A stretch of DNA of 64,000 bases from Vibrio sp. ED004 (GTDB taxonomy: Bacteria; Pseudomonadota; Gammaproteobacteria; Enterobacterales; Vibrionaceae). The stretch lies in contig NZ_CP066149.1 in the NCBI RefSeq assembly GCF_023206395.1, positions 558,001 to 622,000 on the forward strand, in the 5' to 3' direction. Under the pieces are notes generated by a model that ran no database searches, was not told the origin of the DNA, and was given only the letters and a program-made list of their open reading frames with translations. The translations under genes were made by a program, and so were the position numbers. Positions 47,727 through 57,735 of the stretch are shown piece after piece (positions within the stretch are counted from its first letter, which is position 1; the number at the start of each line of letters is the position of its first letter).

Positions 47727-49412
47727 CTATTCGGGAATGGGGGACTTGTCCGTTTTTGGCATGTTCCAAGGAAGAAGATGACCATGGTCGTCCTCACTCT
47801 TCAGTTTCGGGATTTCTCGTAGCACGTATTCGAGGTACTCATACGGCTCACAGTCGTTAGCCTTCGCGGTTTCGATAAGACTGTACAGCACGGCACTGGC
47901 GCGGGCACCATTATGAGTCTTCGAGAACAACCAGTTGTTCCGACCCACCGTGAACGGACGTACTGAACGTTCCGCTCGGTTATTATCCATGCTTAACCGG
48001 CCATCATCGATAGCTCGTACTAGCTTCGACCATTGATTGAGACTGTAGCTAATCGCCTCTCCCAGTTTACTTTTAGGGGGCACTTGAGTGACCGATTTAT
48101 CTAACCACGCCTTGAACTCATTGAGCAGAGACTGAGTCTTTGATTGGCGGGTAACATATCGCTCTTCCCTCGTCTTATCTTTGAGTGCTTGTTCAACACG
48201 ATAGAGCTTTTGGAACCAACTGACTGCCCACTGGATTTTACCCTCTTTACCTTGCTTGCCTTTTGGTTGGCTCTGCTCTGCCTCTATGAACTTGCGTCTT
48301 GCATGTGCCCAGCAACCCACTAGCTTCGCCTCTGTCTTTTCATACGCTTTATACCCATCAACATGAAGGTATCCAGTGTAGTTTGACAGGTACGATTGAG
48401 GGCAGTGGTGACCCCGACTCCCTTCCTGGTAGTCGAACAAGACGATACCGGGAGATTGCGCATTACCGCCCCGGTCTGGACCACACCCATACAACCAGAT
48501 GTAACTTTTCTTTCTTTCGTCATCGAGCACGGTCAATGTGGTCTCGTCCGCGAACAGAACATCTTGAGTAAGAAGGGTTTCTTTCAGTAAGGCGATTAAC
48601 GGCTCTACCTTATCAGCGCAACGCAGTATCCACTGACTCATCGTTTTTCGGCTGAGCGCTAACCCATATTGTCTAAACAGCGATTCTTGACGATAGAGAG
48701 GCAGGGCATAGTGGTATTTGTTCGTGATAATTTGCGCAAGCAAAGAGGGAGTCGCGATGCTTTTCGGGATAATCGATGCTGGCGGTGGAGCCATTGCAAC
48801 AACGCTCTTCTCTCCTAACGCATCACATTGACGGCAGACGTATTTGGGCCTTTCGGTGATTTCGACATACAACCTGGCTGGAATATACACCAGTTTTTCA
48901 CTGGTGCTTTGTCCCATCCTGCAGAGCATCGACTGGCAACACGAGCATGTTTTTTCTGATTCTGATATGTCCACCACAACACGCTCTCGTGGTAGGTCTT
49001 CGGGAAGCTTTGGGCGACCACGACGTTTGGTCTCGGAGGAAGTGTTTTCCGCTTCCGAGGCGTCATCATTCGGATTATCGGGCGCTTCTTCTTTTTCTAT
49101 CGTATTGGCATGAGTCTCCGCTTCATTGAACTCTAAGTCCTGAGGGGGCAGGGTTTCACTACGACTACCAAAGCGTTTACGCCGCGCTAGGTTGAGTTTT
49201 TCAACCAGAGATTGGATGGTTAATTCGCTCTCGCTTAGAGATTGGCGAAGTGTGAGTACGTTCGATTTACTCTCGTCTAGAGATTGTCGAAGTGTGAGTA
49301 TGTTCGATTCACTTTCGCCTAGAGATTGGTGAAGAGTGAGTACCGTAGATTCAAGCTCAGTCACTTTTGAACGTAAGAGCGCTAGCTCATCTTCTTTATT
49401 TTTGTTTGGCAT
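47727..49412 (-). CDS. tnpC: IS66 transposase TnpC
   Basis: 561-residue DDE transposase of IS66. Catalytic residues lie in LFADETTLTVL (Asp), YLHVDGYKAYEK (Asp) and NNRAERSVRPFT (Glu). A zinc-binding region (CSCCQ and CRQCD) is near residues 159-200, and the basic helix LARRKRFGSRSE is present. The N-terminal coiled coil contains a triplicated 14-residue unit around LTLRQSLxESxS, making the protein longer than most TnpC. The frame is intact. Confidence 0.93.
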   Translation of the reverse strand: MPNKNKEDELALLRSKVTELESTVLTLHQSLGESESNILTLRQSLDESKSNVLTLRQSLSESELTIQSLVEKLNLARRKRFGSRSETLPPQDLEFNEAETHANTIEKEEAPDNPNDDASEAENTSSETKRRGRPKLPEDLPRERVVVDISESEKTCSCCQSMLCRMGQSTSEKLVYIPARLYVEITERPKYVCRQCDALGEKSVVAMAPPPASIIPKSIATPSLLAQIITNKYHYALPLYRQESLFRQYGLALSRKTMSQWILRCADKVEPLIALLKETLLTQDVLFADETTLTVLDDERKKSYIWLYGCGPDRGGNAQSPGIVLFDYQEGSRGHHCPQSYLSNYTGYLHVDGYKAYEKTEAKLVGCWAHARRKFIEAEQSQPKGKQGKEGKIQWAVSWFQKLYRVEQALKDKTREERYVTRQSKTQSLLNEFKAWLDKSVTQVPPKSKLGEAISYSLNQWSKLVRAIDDGRLSMDNNRAERSVRPFTVGRNNWLFSKTHNGARASAVLYSLIETAKANDCEPYEYLEYVLREIPKLKSEDDHGHLLPWNMPKTDKSPIPE

Positions 49413-49468
49413 ATAAGGAAGATCGCAAAGACCCGCGAAAGTTCCTTATACGCTATTATTTTTTTAAT

Positions 49469-49825
49469 TTAATTAAGACTTTGGTAATTCAATGTTTGAT
49501 GGGGTTTCATTTTTTCGATGTCGAGTCCATCGAGCAACCAATGCCACTGCTCTTCCGTTAATGAGAGTGTTTGCCCTGGCATTTTTCTTGGCCAAGCGAA
49601 CTTGTCTTTTTCGAGTCGCTTTTGCCAGAGGCAAAAGCCATTACGCTGCCAGTAGAGAACTTTGATCTTATCCCGCGTACGATTACAGAAGACGAATAGC
49701 GCTTCGGAGAAGGGATTAAGGTTCATATTCTGTTCAACGATAAAGCTCAAGCCGTTAATGCCCTTTCTAAAATCGACGGGCGCCTTGTGGAGATAGACGA
49801 CATAGGTATCAGGGAACATTTTCAT
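49469..49825 (-). CDS. tnpB: IS66 accessory protein TnpB
   Basis: 118 residues, IS66 Orf2 type. The family pattern VDFRKGINGLSFIVEQ, FVFCNRTRDKIKVLYWQRNGFCLWQKRLE and FAWP is present. I start it at the ATG at 49825, which overlaps the tnpA stop as ATGA, the normal coupling of these genes; the frame is open further upstream. Confidence 0.93.
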   Translation of the reverse strand: MKMFPDTYVVYLHKAPVDFRKGINGLSFIVEQNMNLNPFSEALFVFCNRTRDKIKVLYWQRNGFCLWQKRLEKDKFAWPRKMPGQTLSLTEEQWHWLLDGLDIEKMKPHQTLNYQSLN

Positions 49826-50175
49826 ACAACAGCAAGCTCCTTCAATAAAAGAGCCAGCCACCGTGAACTGACATCACGGGGTATACGAAGAGAGCAGGCC
49901 CCCGCTTCCAGGCGTAATTCCGTGGGTAACGTAGAGGTTGGCTGTTGCTCGGTTTTGGTGTTTGGCTTGGCTGTTTTTTCAACGGCAACGAATTCAGAAG
50001 GTGAATCTTCTCGTTTTTTAGGCATGTTGACTAAGTGGTGTAGTTTGCGACGGTTGTTGTCAAACGTTTTTGGGTGAAGATTATGCTCTAAACAAAACTG
50101 AGCGGAAGACCGCTCACTATTGTAATACTTCAGCACAAGGCGTAGCCATTCTTGTTGAGATCTATGCTGAGACAT
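49822..50175 (-). CDS. tnpA: IS66 accessory protein TnpA
   Basis: 117 residues, IS66 Orf1 type with an N-terminal helix-turn-helix (SQQEWLRLVLKYYNSERSSAQFCLEHNLHPKTF). The C-terminal segment ELRLEAGACSLRIPRDVSSRWLALLLKEL is also typical. Overlaps tnpB by four bases. Confidence 0.9.
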   Translation of the reverse strand: MSQHRSQQEWLRLVLKYYNSERSSAQFCLEHNLHPKTFDNNRRKLHHLVNMPKKREDSPSEFVAVEKTAKPNTKTEQQPTSTLPTELRLEAGACSLRIPRDVSSRWLALLLKELAVV

Positions 50176-50336
50176 TTTCGAGTACCTTTAACGATCAAAG
50201 TTAAAGGTTACGACGTTTATTGAAAGGGTTGAATGAGTCGATTTAAAGACGCTTACCTTACATTATATTTAAATTAGGCAGTTACACAAAACCTGTTACC
50301 AGCTCCTCAATGTTCTGGTTACTACGGAGCTCCTAA

Positions 50337-50376
50337 GATAAAAAAGCGACAAAGCCTTACCTTGTCGCTTTTTAAA
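50337..50376 (-). terminator. Terminator downstream of the RTX gene
   Basis: 12-bp stem AAAAAGCGACAA / TTGTCGCTTTTT with a 9-base loop; on the minus strand followed by further T. A second, T-less hairpin (GCGATATC / GATATCGC, 50432-50458) lies between it and the stop codon. Confidence 0.88.
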
Positions 50377-50465
50377 TAATGCTGTTAATTGCTAGTGTGC
50401 TCTATAGCATAAACAAACTTAGCAGCATGTAGCGATATCTATTCCCTTCTGATATCGCACCTTGC

Positions 50466-53400
50466 TTAGGATTTAGGCATCCAAAGTGTCTCTAATTGCT
50501 GCGCAACAGTTTGCCCACCGCTGGTTACGGCATCCATATCACCCACATCATGGCCTGCCATGGCTTGTACTAGAAGGTTAATATTGGCCGTGTTCAAGGT
50601 TTTATCACCCAGTTGGATTTCTTCAATATCCCCTTTTATGCGAATACTGCCATCCGGCTGCCCTTGCCAATCAGCACCATTTTGCGAATCACCAAATTGA
50701 ACCAGCAGTTCACCATCAGTATTACGGCTTAGCCATACATCATCCATATCAAGATTATTCAAAACTAAGCGGTTGTCACCACCTGTATCCTCAACCATAT
50801 CGTTACCGTCACCTTCACGGTAATAGAAGGTATCATCTCCTTTTCCGGCTTTGATTACGTCGTTACCCATCCCTCCCGTTACGTGATTATCTTTTCCTTG
50901 CTCTACTAAAATAAGGTCGTCACCACCAAGCCCGTCAATCCAGTTGCTTTCTGCATGGCCTTTAATTCTATCATCTAATATAGTTCCATCTAGACGTTCA
51001 AAACTTGTTAAGTCAAGCTCAGTTCCCTTAACGCCGTTAACAGTCACACTTCCGTGGTTCTCGTAGAGGTTGAGAAAACTGCCAGTGCCATCTCCAGTTG
51101 TTCTATAGAGGTTACGAATTCCGCTGCGTATTAGCGCAGCGAAATCGTCGACTCCGTGAATTTGAAGTCTGCGCCTAAATACATAATTGCTATTAGTGTT
51201 AAGACTACGTGTATCTATACTAAGATTAGAAACTTGAACATCGCTATTACCACTATTACTAAGCCTAATACTTAATTGTTGATTAAAAGCAGCGTTTAGC
51301 TGTGCTGACGTCAAATCTTCAGCTTTAACTACCAATTCATTCCCTTGAGTAGCCTCTTTCAATAAAACATCTCCAGCGTATAAAGCGATGGTAATTTGTT
51401 CATCATTTCCTAGTGTGTCGGCACTTACTCGATAAGCTTTATCCAACGCAAATTGGCTATCCACAGTTTCTATTATGCTTTCACCTTGCGCTGCTACACC
51501 TTCGGAATCAGAGCTAGCCTGATACAAAGATTGCCATTGAACCGCACTTTCATCTACGGAGATAGCAGGTACTGATGTCCCAGCAAATTTAGATCTATTT
51601 AAAACTGTGCGTTTAGTAGGGTCACTCAATAGTTGAGTAATAAAAGTCTCTACCCCTGCGGCATCAAGCGATTGATCCTTGAATCTAATTCCATGTGGAA
51701 GTGATTCAGCCACTTTTTGCGCAGTATTTTCGATATCGATAACACGCGATTTAATATCTTTAAAAGTAAATAATTGTAATTGTCGCTCTCCAGCCATAAG
51801 CCAGAGTCTTAAGCCTGATGAACTAGTAACTATTAACGTTACATCTGACGATTGGGCCTCCGATAACTGCAACACAGTTCCTTCCACAAAACCTTTATAC
51901 GTGCCTTCGCGCCCATCAGGCTTATTCAATACCGCATTTACCAGATCTGCCAATCCATTAGCATTAAGTGTTTTATCTGCCAGAATAATCCCCCCAGGGG
52001 TGAGTGTTTTGATGCCATAAGCAAGGCCGGTAGCACTAAGGTTTCTTTTATTTTTTAAGGTTTCCTCTAAGTCCATATTAAAGGTTTGTAATACTCGGTC
52101 ACCTGCCATCAAACTAATGGACTTATCTGAATTGGGGTCGCTATCACCGTCAATTTTGATTGTGATACTTTCTGAATCTACATCGGTATAACGTAAACCA
52201 AAATTACCATCTTTATCTAAAAACTTAATAAAGTTAAAGTCTTGGGTATCCGTAATACTGCTTGGGTTGCGAGAGGTAAAATAAGCGATTACTTCTTCAT
52301 CTTCTACGATAAATTTTTTGCCATCGGCTTGCTCAAATAATATTTTATCCGGCAATGACTCAAGCGTAAGCACTTTGTTACCCGCAATATGCCATTCGTA
52401 GTTACCATTAGACTGAGTAATAGCAATACTATTTGGAACCCAGTTTTTCACTACGAGTGTATCTACGTCGTCTTGTTCACTAGTGAACTTCACTGTAACG
52501 TGTCTGTTCAAGTTACCTACGGCCACAGAATCGTTCCCAGCTCCTGTGTCAATGGTTAAGTCTCCATTACCGTCTACCGCATAAATAATGTCATCGCCAT
52601 GATTCGTAGCAACTGTTCTTACGGTATTGCCATCAGCAAAGATAACATCATCTCCATCACCCGTTACACTACCTTCACCTTGAGAGTGACGCATGTACAT
52701 ATCCCATGTGGCAGATGCCGCTTGCTGTTCTAGTTGAGTAACATCACTTTTTGACTTACCTTCAATGCTATAGCTCATTTCAATGTTGAGTTTATTTAAT
52801 AACATCGTATAGATATCTGGCCCAAGTATAATCTCATCTTTAAACGACATCTTTTGATAACGCAGAGCAAAGTCTGCAGCCAATTCTCTTAAATCAGGCT
52901 TTTGTGCTAGATTTGGATCCCAGCTTAACCCTTCATCCGTAAACAATAGGTCACCATGCTTATTCTTAAATAATACTTTTCCTTGTGCTTCATCCAATTC
53001 AATTTTTAAATCATCTACATTGTTAACCGAAAGCAATTTAATTTGATTAGCAGCGCTAACATCTTCTAATTCAGCACTAGAACCTATCGACGTAAACCGA
53101 ACAAATATCTGCTCGCTGCGGTTACGTTCAAGGGATGAAAAGTCATTGTTGGGTGAAAATGCTAACTTATTATCTACAATAGAAATGGCTCCCTTATTGC
53201 TAACAACGTTGCCATCAATGTCTATAATTTCTAGCGACGTTGGATCAATGGTTAACCCTGATTCATGTTGTAAAACATCTACAACCAGCTGGTTATTTGA
53301 CCACTCGCCATTCTTAGCTTGAACGGTAATCGTGCCGTCATTATCATTAGATACCGATACCAATAAGCTTTCTTGCACTCTAGCACCACTGATTTTATAA

Positions 53401-56400
53401 GTATCGCTTCCTTCACCACCTTTTAATATATGCTTACCTCTTTGAGCTGTCAGTACATCATCACCATCTCGGCCTTCCACAGTATCCGTTCCACCATAAG
53501 CCGCAAGGCTATTGTCATCACTATTACCTTTTAAATGATCACCACTCATTTCTGTTGCAATTATCGCAAAGTTTGAGTTCTGGCCTATGGTTGCCAACTC
53601 AACTTCTTGTGTTTGATCATTTCGGGTTTTAGTAAACCTCACATTATCAACTGCTACCGTGGTAAGCATTCGGGGATGGTAACTATCTGGTTTATGGTTG
53701 GCTAGTTCAATAGTAATATTTTTACCTTCATACTGTGCTAATTCCTTGCCGCTAACATTCAAGGTAAAAGTCTGCCAGTACTGAATAGGATCTATTAAAT
53801 TAGTAGTAGCTTTTATTTCAGAGGCAGGGACAGTATTATCAATCGTTATGGTTTTCTCCCCTATCACTTCGCCATCAACAACCATATAACCCTTAATAAA
53901 ACCATCTTTACGACTTTGATCTCCGAAAATTGACCAGGCGCGATTGTCAAACACCGGACTATAATTAAACTTCAATTCATAGTCAAAGTGACTAGAAAAT
54001 GTTTCGGTTAACGTCTGTTTTAACCGAGCGGTACTATCGGACCAGTCCTGTCCAGAGCTTAAAATAAAGGAGCCGCTACCATCCCCAAACTTGATACCTT
54101 TATAGTCACGAAAACCATGGTTTAATGAAGAATGAAACGTACTCGCGGCTCTTGAAGATAAACTTTCGCCTACCTCGGCAACACCAAAGTCCCAGCCTTT
54201 GCCATCCGTACCATCGCTTATTGTACTATCAAGCGATGCTACGTCTTCAAAAGAATGATTTTCAACGTCAACCGCATAAGATGGTGCAACCTTTCCTGTA
54301 ACCGTTCTAGACGCTAAATCAATATCCAATGCTTGTTGTGAGTACGAACTAAAGTTTAAAGTATCAACGCCTCCTGCATTATTAAACTGTGTTCCCTCAC
54401 CAAAATTCAGTATGTTAACTTTATCGTTATGTTCAGTCGTCGTTACTTTAGCTATTCCTTTTGTGTTAACATCAATGCTCAAGTCTTGATCATATAATGA
54501 CGCATCTAATTGTACATTTGAATCCGTGTAATTTTTCAGTTTTGAAGAATCCAAATATACACTTTCTATGCTATCTGCATGTAACCGAACTTGATCATTA
54601 GCAAGGTTTTTTCCATTAGCATCGCCGTCTTTATTCATCAACACATAACTAAAACTTCTATCCTTATAGTACCTACTGTGTACATCTTCTACGTTACTTA
54701 ACCGAAGTTTGTCTGTGCCCTCCCCCCCATAAACTCTAACGATATTAGTACTTAAATCATTCGAGCTCTTCTCGTTATTTTCCAACACAAAGGTGTCATT
54801 CCCGCCCCTCAAAACGATGTCAGCCTGCTCTACTGCGGCTCCACTTCTTTGGTTGAATGCCAGCTTAATGTAGTTGTCTTGCTCATCTCCTTCCAGATAA
54901 GCTTTTTTACTGCCATCAACAATAATGTTTTCCGCTGTTTGCAAAGAAGTAGCAACAAAATCTGCTACTAACTTATTAAGAGCATTACTATTTTGCTCTA
55001 CTTTCAACTCGCCGTTTTCTATTGCTTCGGCCGTATCCCGAATATTTTTTTCCCATTTGGCCAAACTGAGTCGCACCGAATCAGATTCGTCATAGTAAGT
55101 CATCCTATATAGATAAGTGCCATCGGTCATTACGTAAGTATTACCCCATATTTCAGCTTTACCCAGAATCCATACTTTCTTATCACCTAATTTTTCTTCA
55201 ATTGACTTAAGCGTAGTTTCTGACGTTTTTCCACTATCTATTTCTTCCTGACTTATCTCATACATACCAAGGTAAGACTTTTGCTGGTTATTTTCTAGGG
55301 AGTTAAAGACTAGAGCTGCCAAGGTATTTACATTTTCCTCTGGATACAAATAACTGGATTCAAGGTTTTTATTCCATAATGCAGCAGGGTCAAACGCAAC
55401 AGCCTTATTGCTAAAGCCAGAAGCGTCGGAAGTTGCAGCGACTTCATTGTTCAATGAAATATATACCGCTTCATCAATCTTAGACACAACAAGGTCATTA
55501 TCAGGCCCCCCTACAACCACCGTATCTATTCCAGGCTCAAAAACAATCGTATCATCACCTGGACCACCATATAATTTGTCTACACCAGCGCCACCAACGA
55601 TATAGTCATTACCTGCTCCCCCTTCAATCAGGTCATCGCCATCTCTCCCTTGTAGCGTATCATCACCTTCTCCACCGTAAATAAAGTCACCACCAAGTCC
55701 GCCAATTAAAATATCATTACCACCATACCCTCTTAAGATTTTACTGCTCTTTAAGTCTTCGCTTACCACGCTAATTAAATCATCTGCAGCCCCACCTTCT
55801 CGTGTAGCATCACCGTATGTATTATCTATAATCGCCTTACGTAAAAGGTTTACCGTATCCTTAGCCCCCCTTACGGCTTTGTGGGCCTCTGTTTTTTGAG
55901 CTTCTGCTAGCTTTCTCTGATAATCTTCATCCTCTTCGTCTCCCACAAGCCCTGCACCCTCTGGGTCCACGTAATACTCCAACAAATCATAACCTTGTGT
56001 TTTATAGCTTGTCCATAAATTGTCTACATAAGTCTCAAGTGGCCCCCCTTCCTTTACAAAATCCTTAAAATCCTGCTCTAGTATTGTTTCTGGTGATCTG
56101 GTGTCAACTTGCTCAGTAAACCAGCCAATCATATCGCTGATAAAACTCAGTGCTGTACTGACAAGGTCAACAATAAAAGATACTGCTGTACCCACCCCAG
56201 GAATAAAGTCAGCAATACCACTAAAAACATCCAATACCATTGTGACTATATCAAGCGCGGCCATCACACTAAACATTGCCGCTCGTCCACCATTTCCTTG
56301 TTTAAGCGCTTGATCTGCCGCTTTTGCATTTTTTAACATAGAGTTAACACCAACACCTACACTTAAAAATGCGCCTGCAACAGGAGCAAATCTCGCAACT

Positions 56401-57668
56401 TTTTTACCTACAGCCTCACTGGCTTCCGTGCCTACCTTTGCAACAACTTTTTGAGTAATAAAGGTACCTAAATCTAAGGTCCCTTTCGCTAAACCAAATA
56501 CCCCTGTCGATATACGTAAGTTCTTCTCTGTTATAGCAGGCAGGTTGCCATGTTCATCTATTTCCGCGTCAACATCTTTACCCGCACCAGCTGCCGTATC
56601 AATGCCACCTTGAATAAGGCTAAAAAACGAGCTTCCCTTTGATATACCATCATTAACTTTACCAAATAATTTTTGTGCTCTTTTAGCAGACTTTGATAGC
56701 CGCTTCATAGAAAGATTTGACTGTTTCTCAAAATTATTAACTTTCTCTATTTCTGCGTTAAAAAGCCGTTTATTTTCTAGGTAAGCATTTTTGAGAGCTT
56801 GCTCGCTGAGGTTAGCATATTTATTATTTTCCAAATCAGGTACATCACTAATCGAGTTAAGCAATTTAGCTCTATGAATTTTAGCGGCTTTTACTTCTTC
56901 AAAATCTAGCCTGATATTTTTCCGTGCTTGCTTTGCATCTTTGGAAAATAAGTCTTTTTGCTTAAGTTGTAATTCTTCTAATTCTGACTTGAACTTCATT
57001 CTTGAATCAAAAGCTTCCGATAAAGAAAGATCGCTATATTTATTTTTCACAACGAATTCATAATCTAAGGGATCGTGACGAAACTGATCAAAAATCTGCA
57101 CCCTTAATTCAGATAAGTTATTAATTCGTGTTTTAATTTGATTGTTATGATCAAGTTTTTTAAGCTTTTCGATATTTGCTCCTGATCCACTTTCTGCAAG
57201 CTGACCTAAGGTTCCTGGCAATGCGGAAAAGAAACCGCCAAGTGTCGTACCTGAGCCTGTAATGTAATCACTATATAGTTCAAGGTCAGCCACAGAGTTC
57301 CCTGTAAAATCAATAGTCAAACTGGACGTACTTGATTCCGCTTCTGGTAGTGCACCTACTGTTGTTATGTCGTCATCACCATTTAGCGAATTTTGGTATT
57401 TTGTGATTTCTCTCAACATCTCCGGATCTGACTTTAATTCCCTAATAGCTTGAACAATGTCTTCATTTCCAGGCTCATTAGCTAAAGCATCTGCCATATT
57501 ATCAAAAATAGACATAGGATCTGGATCTTCACTGCCAGTCAGGCTATTTAGCATGTCTTGTGTTACTCTTTGAAATAAATCAGCCTGAACATCTGTATCA
57601 AGTGTATTGTCGCTAGTCTGACTCTCTTGAGTGTTTGAGCTGTTGTGTACTTCATTATTATTACTCAT
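50466..57668 (-). CDS. Very large RTX-repeat protein, predicted type I secretion substrate
   Basis: 2400 residues without a Sec signal. Residues 1-330 are polar and helical; about 340-520 are strongly hydrophobic helices (for example SGIADFIPGVGTAVSFIVDL) resembling pore-forming RTX proteins. Ca2+-binding GGxGxD repeats lie at about 640-715, a short set at 1376-1425, 1670-1715 and 2233-2300. Residues about 1132-1343 look like a jelly-roll carbohydrate-binding domain (NHSFEDV to VAVDNVRF). A duplicated pair (AGDRVLQTF and AGERQLQLF units) is at about 1850-2010. The C-terminus has the haemolysin-type LVQAMAGHD region and should carry the uncleaved secretion signal. GAGG precedes the ATG. Three exporter genes lie just upstream. 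It could be a toxin, adhesin or other large exoprotein; no cysteine-protease or effector domain of MARTX is seen. Confidence 0.85.
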   Translation of the reverse strand: MSNNNEVHNSSNTQESQTSDNTLDTDVQADLFQRVTQDMLNSLTGSEDPDPMSIFDNMADALANEPGNEDIVQAIRELKSDPEMLREITKYQNSLNGDDDITTVGALPEAESSTSSLTIDFTGNSVADLELYSDYITGSGTTLGGFFSALPGTLGQLAESGSGANIEKLKKLDHNNQIKTRINNLSELRVQIFDQFRHDPLDYEFVVKNKYSDLSLSEAFDSRMKFKSELEELQLKQKDLFSKDAKQARKNIRLDFEEVKAAKIHRAKLLNSISDVPDLENNKYANLSEQALKNAYLENKRLFNAEIEKVNNFEKQSNLSMKRLSKSAKRAQKLFGKVNDGISKGSSFFSLIQGGIDTAAGAGKDVDAEIDEHGNLPAITEKNLRISTGVFGLAKGTLDLGTFITQKVVAKVGTEASEAVGKKVARFAPVAGAFLSVGVGVNSMLKNAKAADQALKQGNGGRAAMFSVMAALDIVTMVLDVFSGIADFIPGVGTAVSFIVDLVSTALSFISDMIGWFTEQVDTRSPETILEQDFKDFVKEGGPLETYVDNLWTSYKTQGYDLLEYYVDPEGAGLVGDEEDEDYQRKLAEAQKTEAHKAVRGAKDTVNLLRKAIIDNTYGDATREGGAADDLISVVSEDLKSSKILRGYGGNDILIGGLGGDFIYGGEGDDTLQGRDGDDLIEGGAGNDYIVGGAGVDKLYGGPGDDTIVFEPGIDTVVVGGPDNDLVVSKIDEAVYISLNNEVAATSDASGFSNKAVAFDPAALWNKNLESSYLYPEENVNTLAALVFNSLENNQQKSYLGMYEISQEEIDSGKTSETTLKSIEEKLGDKKVWILGKAEIWGNTYVMTDGTYLYRMTYYDESDSVRLSLAKWEKNIRDTAEAIENGELKVEQNSNALNKLVADFVATSLQTAENIIVDGSKKAYLEGDEQDNYIKLAFNQRSGAAVEQADIVLRGGNDTFVLENNEKSSNDLSTNIVRVYGGEGTDKLRLSNVEDVHSRYYKDRSFSYVLMNKDGDANGKNLANDQVRLHADSIESVYLDSSKLKNYTDSNVQLDASLYDQDLSIDVNTKGIAKVTTTEHNDKVNILNFGEGTQFNNAGGVDTLNFSSYSQQALDIDLASRTVTGKVAPSYAVDVENHSFEDVASLDSTISDGTDGKGWDFGVAEVGESLSSRAASTFHSSLNHGFRDYKGIKFGDGSGSFILSSGQDWSDSTARLKQTLTETFSSHFDYELKFNYSPVFDNRAWSIFGDQSRKDGFIKGYMVVDGEVIGEKTITIDNTVPASEIKATTNLIDPIQYWQTFTLNVSGKELAQYEGKNITIELANHKPDSYHPRMLTTVAVDNVRFTKTRNDQTQEVELATIGQNSNFAIIATEMSGDHLKGNSDDNSLAAYGGTDTVEGRDGDDVLTAQRGKHILKGGEGSDTYKISGARVQESLLVSVSNDNDGTITVQAKNGEWSNNQLVVDVLQHESGLTIDPTSLEIIDIDGNVVSNKGAISIVDNKLAFSPNNDFSSLERNRSEQIFVRFTSIGSSAELEDVSAANQIKLLSVNNVDDLKIELDEAQGKVLFKNKHGDLLFTDEGLSWDPNLAQKPDLRELAADFALRYQKMSFKDEIILGPDIYTMLLNKLNIEMSYSIEGKSKSDVTQLEQQAASATWDMYMRHSQGEGSVTGDGDDVIFADGNTVRTVATNHGDDIIYAVDGNGDLTIDTGAGNDSVAVGNLNRHVTVKFTSEQDDVDTLVVKNWVPNSIAITQSNGNYEWHIAGNKVLTLESLPDKILFEQADGKKFIVEDEEVIAYFTSRNPSSITDTQDFNFIKFLDKDGNFGLRYTDVDSESITIKIDGDSDPNSDKSISLMAGDRVLQTFNMDLEETLKNKRNLSATGLAYGIKTLTPGGIILADKTLNANGLADLVNAVLNKPDGREGTYKGFVEGTVLQLSEAQSSDVTLIVTSSSGLRLWLMAGERQLQLFTFKDIKSRVIDIENTAQKVAESLPHGIRFKDQSLDAAGVETFITQLLSDPTKRTVLNRSKFAGTSVPAISVDESAVQWQSLYQASSDSEGVAAQGESIIETVDSQFALDKAYRVSADTLGNDEQITIALYAGDVLLKEATQGNELVVKAEDLTSAQLNAAFNQQLSIRLSNSGNSDVQVSNLSIDTRSLNTNSNYVFRRRLQIHGVDDFAALIRSGIRNLYRTTGDGTGSFLNLYENHGSVTVNGVKGTELDLTSFERLDGTILDDRIKGHAESNWIDGLGGDDLILVEQGKDNHVTGGMGNDVIKAGKGDDTFYYREGDGNDMVEDTGGDNRLVLNNLDMDDVWLSRNTDGELLVQFGDSQNGADWQGQPDGSIRIKGDIEEIQLGDKTLNTANINLLVQAMAGHDVGDMDAVTSGGQTVAQQLETLWMPKS

Positions 57669-57735
57669 TTTTAACCTCTACTCTCTCTGATTGTTTTGGG
57701 ATATCCCCAGTTATTGCCGAAAGCTCGACTATTAG

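Larger units (their letters stand above)
47644..50256 (-). mobile_element. IS66-family insertion sequence, complete
   Basis: 2613 bp with tnpA-tnpB-tnpC on the minus strand. Ends: GTAAGCATCTACGAACCGAC at 47644 and, inverted at the right end (50256), GTAAGCGTCTTTAAATCGAC; about 20 of 26 positions match. The flanking octamers (AATACATC and CTTACATT) are not the same, so the 8-bp duplication expected of IS66 is absent. Confidence 0.88.

Noticed and set aside
50466..57668. Calling the large protein MARTX (rtxA)
   Set aside because: The exporter layout is MARTX-like, but I saw no cysteine protease domain, no long glycine-rich N- and C-terminal repeat arrays and no known effector modules; 2400 residues is also short for MARTX.
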